Shown: positions 61,673 through 64,000 of the stretch, one piece after another
How the letters are laid out: each line of letters starts with the position of its first letter
Numbering within the stretch: the first letter of the stretch is position 1
NCBI RefSeq assembly: GCF_900496995.4
Contig: NC_044024.1
Location: 16,804,698-16,868,697 of the forward strand
DNA: 64,000 nt
Direction: 5' to 3'
Origin: Aquila chrysaetos chrysaetos
Taxonomy: Eukaryota > Chordata > Aves > Accipitriformes > Accipitridae
Program-made: the position numbers and the translations under genes
Notes under the pieces: generated by a model
Told to the model about the DNA's origin: nothing
The model's database searches: none
Seen by the model: the letters and a program-made list of their open reading frames with translations, nothing else

Positions 61673-62246
61673 TGTAGTGGGCTGACCTTGGATGGACACC
61701 AGGTGCCCACCAAGCCACTCTACCACTCTCCTCCTCACCGAGACAGGGAGGGGAAAAAGTAAGATGGAAAAAACTCATGGGTCCAAGATAAAGGCAGTTT
61801 AATAGAGCAAAAGCAAAAGCCGTGCGTGGAAGCAAAGGAAAACAAAAGATTTATTCTCTACTTCCCATCAGCAGGCAATGTCCGGCCACTTCCCAGGAAG
61901 CAGGGCTTCACTGCGCATAGCGGTTGCTCTGGAAGACAAATGTCATAATAACAAATGCCCTCCCCTCCTCCTCCTCCTTTCTCTTAGCTTTCATTGCTGA
62001 GCAGACATCATACTGTGTGGAATCTCCCTTTGGTCAGTTTGGGTCAGCTGTCCTGGCTATGTCCCCTCCCAAGACCTTGCCCACTTCCAGCCTACTGGTG
62101 AGGGGGGAATGTTGGAGAGACAGCTTTGATGCTGTGGAGCACTGCTCTGCAGTAGCCAGAACACCTTTCTAGCTATCAATACAAAGCACAGCACTACGAC
62201 GGCTGCTACGGGAAAAATTAACTCCATCTCAGCCAGACCCAATACA
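61673..62246 (-). mobile_element. ERVL-like 3' LTR (about 574 bases)
   Basis: This is the LTR of an endogenous retrovirus on the minus strand. Read on minus it starts TGTATTGGGTCTGGC at 62,246 and ends GGTCAGCCCACTACA at 61,673, so it has the 5'-TG...CA-3' ends of retroviral LTRs. A poly-A signal AATAAA lies at 61,855-61,850 (minus). It is the 3' LTR, because a purine-rich tract abuts its upstream edge (62,247-62,264) and integrase remains lie just beyond. The overall sequence matches an LTR type I recognise from bird genomes. The 5-base target duplication cannot be checked, since the other end of the provirus lies outside the window. The candidate duplicate at this edge would be 'acaga'. Confidence 0.85.
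61850..61855 (-). terminator. LTR polyadenylation signal AATAAA
   Basis: AATAAA on the minus strand inside the first LTR, in 'gagaataaatctt', about 180 bases before the LTR's 3' end. It is the expected signal for ending retroviral transcripts at the R/U5 boundary. Confidence 0.6.
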
Positions 62247-62264
62247 GTCTTCACCCCTTATTCC
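62247..62264 (-). other. Polypurine tract of the ERV
   Basis: Minus strand reads 'ggaataaggggtgaagac' directly before the LTR's TGTATTGG. A purine-rich tract in this position primes plus-strand DNA synthesis in retroviruses. It fixes the orientation of the provirus and identifies the neighbouring LTR as the 3' one. Confidence 0.7.
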
Positions 62265-62708
62265 ACACCATTTGCATCATGCTCACGTTCCACATAATTT
62301 AATACATACCTATATATCTTCTAACCATCTCGTATTTAATTCTCACTACTGAAATCCCATCTTAGCAACACTTACTTACCTTACAACTTATACTACATAC
62401 TTAAAGCATCTTTATACCCAACATACAGATTTATACATTCTCATTAACTACTATCCTCTGTCCTTTAACAGATACATATTATTCTCCCATTCCACAGGCT
62501 TCCTCCACTCCTCCAAGAACAGGCTACGACTTGAGCCCCATCTGTCAAGATGGGTGCTCAGGACAAGAGAAGTAGCACATTCGACCGTTGGGCATCAACA
62601 CCGGCTTGGTTTGGGTCATCGTTGCACTCATCCAGTTCCTTGAGAAACTCACTCTTCGTCAGTTCAGGTCGTTCCTGCTACATCATTTCCTACAACATAC
62701 AACTCACA
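62265..62708 (-). other. ERV region between pol and 3' LTR, no env
   Basis: About 440 bases separate the integrase stop from the polypurine tract. No envelope-like frame is visible. The AT-rich part at about 62,270-62,480 is non-coding. A retroviral element with pol close to the 3' LTR and no env is what is expected for ERVL-type elements, or for a copy that has lost env. Confidence 0.6.
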
Positions 62709-63209
62709 TCACATTATTTTTCCCCCCAAGGTTAAAACTCCTTGAGGCACACAGCAGGTCTCCCCATCCTTCCACATTACCCACCAAGTACACCCAGGTC
62801 TTTGAGAGAAGACAATCCCACAAATGGGTTTGCCTTTTCCCAAGGGAGCAGCAATCCACACCGCCTTCCCCAGCCACTTCCCTATGTGCACTACGGGGAC
62901 CTTATCTCCTCCAACAGTATGTAGGGGTTTTGTCTGGGCAGCACCAGGATAGTTAGCAGATCCTCTGGTGTTAACCAGCCAAGTGTCTTCTGCTAAATTT
63001 ATATCCCAATCCTTCCATGCCCCATTGCTCAACGCTCTCAACGTAGTCTTTAAAAATCCATTATATCTCTCAATCTTTCCAGAGGCTTGTGGGTGGTAGG
63101 GGATGGGATACACCCACTCAATGCCATGTTTCTTTGCCCAGGAGTTTATGAGGTTATTTCGGAAATAAGTCCCATTGCCTGGGTGACACACCGGGTGCTA
63201 AAAAAGGAC
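62709..63209 (-). pseudogene. ERVL-like integrase, C-terminal half, interrupted
   Basis: On the minus strand about 160 codons of pol are open to a TGA at 62,709-62,711. The motif PYHPQASGKIERYNGFLK carries the last catalytic glutamate of the integrase D,D-35-E triad, and a C-terminal DNA-binding part follows (WLGKAVWIAAPLGKGKP, then a tryptophan pair in CTWWVMWKDGE). Exactly 35 residues upstream of that glutamate, where the second catalytic aspartate belongs, the sequence has glycine (HPGNGTYF). A stop (TAG) follows upstream, and then the frame is cut by a second LTR at 63,210. Integrase normally joins retroviral DNA to the host chromosome; this copy cannot. The YHPQ...ERYNG style fits class III (ERVL) elements. 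No restored sequence is given. Confidence 0.85.
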
Positions 63210-63389
63210 TGTGGTGGGTTGACCCTGACTAGACACCAGGTGCCCACCAAAGCTGCTCTATCACTCCCCTCCTCAGCTGGACAGGGGAGAGAAAATATAA
63301 CGAAAGGCTTGTGGGTCGAGATAAGGACAGGGAGTGATCATTCACCAATCATGGGCAAAACAGACTCTACTTGGGGAAAATTAATTTAA

Positions 63390-63395
63390 TTTATT
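63390..63395 (-). terminator. Polyadenylation signal of the second LTR
   Basis: AATAAA on the minus strand in 'ttggtaataaattaaa', about 180 bases from the LTR's 3' end, matching the spacing in the first LTR. Confidence 0.55.
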
Positions 63396-63613
63396 ACCAA
63401 TCAAATCACAGTAGGATAATGAGAAATAAAACTGAATCTTAAAACACCTTCCCCCCACCCCTCCCTTCTTCCCAGGTTCAACTCCACTCCTGATTTCTCT
63501 ACCTCCTCCCCGCCAGCAGTGCAGGGGGACGGGGAATGGGGGTCGGGGTCAGCTCACCACACGTTGTCTCTGCTGCTCCTTCCTCCTCAGGGGCAGAACT
63601 CCTCACTCTTCCC

Positions 63614-64000
63614 CTGCTCCAGCGTGGGGTCCCTCCCACGGGAGACAGTCCTCCACAAACTTCTCCAACATGAGTCCTTCCCACGGTCTACAGTTCTTCA
63701 TGAACAGCAGCGTGGGTCCCTTCCACGGGCTGCAGTCCTTCAGGCACAGACTGCTCCAGCGTGGGTCCCCCACGGGGTCACAAGTCCTGCCAGCAAACCT
63801 GCTCCAGCACGGGCTCCTCTCTCCACAGGGCCACAGGTCCTGCCAGGAGCCTGCTCCAGCGCGGGCTTCCCACAGGGTCACAGCCTCCTTTGGGCATCCA
63901 CCTGCTCCGGCGTGGGGTCCTCCCCGGGCTGCAGGTGGAGATCTGCTCCACCGTGGACCTCCCTGGGCTGCAGGGGGACAGCCTGCCTCACCATGGTCTT
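63614..64000 (-). repeat. Nine diverged 40-50-base repeats inside the second LTR
   Basis: On plus the core 'ctgctccagcgtggg' or a variant recurs at about 63,614, 63,661, 63,702, 63,751, 63,799, 63,851, 63,902, 63,943 and 63,982. Each is usually followed by 'tcc...cacggg' and a 'gcagtcctt' or 'cacaggtcc' word. The spacing varies from 39 to 52 bases. The array lies upstream of the poly-A signal in LTR orientation (U3/R), where retroviruses keep enhancer repeats. The degree of divergence indicates an old array, not fresh slippage. Confidence 0.85.

Larger units (their letters stand above)
63210..64000 (-). mobile_element. Second ERV LTR, different family, runs off the window
   Basis: On plus it begins TGTGGTGGGTTGACCCTGAC at 63,210, the complement of an LTR 3' end, and continues past base 64,000. 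At 791 bases or more it is already longer than the first LTR. The first 130 bases or so (U5 side) are clearly similar to the same part of the first LTR ('gacaccaggtgcccacca' is identical in both), but further in the two differ completely. A minus-strand AATAAA lies at 63,395-63,390. The outer part is filled by diverged repeats of 40-50 bases. It lies inside the integrase remnant, so it is a later, nested insertion, either a solo LTR or the 3' LTR of a second provirus. The base block 'aggac' (63,205-63,209) is the candidate 5-base target duplication. Confidence 0.85.

Noticed and set aside
63603-63881. A 92-codon minus-strand frame with regular C and W residues
   Set aside because: It follows the repeat array inside the second LTR and has no known counterpart; treated as a by-product of the repeats.

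Overview
The window is vertebrate nuclear DNA, most probably from a bird. Two CR1 LINEs with the avian 3' end (an ATTCTATG-type 8-bp tail) sit at about 1.42-2.10 kb (+) and 37.7-40.8 kb (-). An ERVL-like retrovirus remnant and LTRs of a type I know from neoavian genomes fill the last 2.3 kb. Everything else is AT-rich, moderately repeat-poor, intron-like or intergenic sequence. There are no operons, ribosome sites, CRISPR arrays or rRNA/tRNA genes, and no long cellular coding region. Nearly all ATG-to-stop reading frames above 60 codons look like chance or are shadows of the LINEs.

Layout. 1-1.4 kb: no gene. 1.42-2.10 kb: 5'-truncated CR1 on +. 2.1-37.7 kb: non-coding sequence with simple repeats, homeodomain-type AT-rich patches and a few short open stretches between good splice sites. 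37.7-40.8 kb: a long CR1 on -, keeping the tail of ORF1, then endonuclease, reverse transcriptase and C-terminal region, all disabled. 40.8-49.9 kb: non-coding, with the best single exon candidate at 46,958-47,053 (-). 49.98-50.33 kb: the only CpG-rich island, with a CGG run and a 14-bp tandem repeat, probably a promoter. 50.4-61.7 kb: non-coding, with some exon candidates and a 16-G run. 61.67-64.0 kb (-): an LTR, a polypurine tract, an integrase remnant, and a second LTR of a different family that cuts the integrase open and runs off the window end.

How the parts relate. The LINEs and ERV are independent, dead insertions. The cellular content is uncertain. Five short minus-strand candidate exons (57.9, 47.0, 15.4, 14.9 and 10.0 kb) can be joined without a phase conflict, so they may belong to one widely spaced minus-strand gene. 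Pseudo-exons of this size are common in introns, so this is a testable suggestion, not an annotation. I found no convincing new biological system. The most informative items are the nested ERVs with a shared U5 but different U3, the near-complete CR1, the CpG island and the exon chain.
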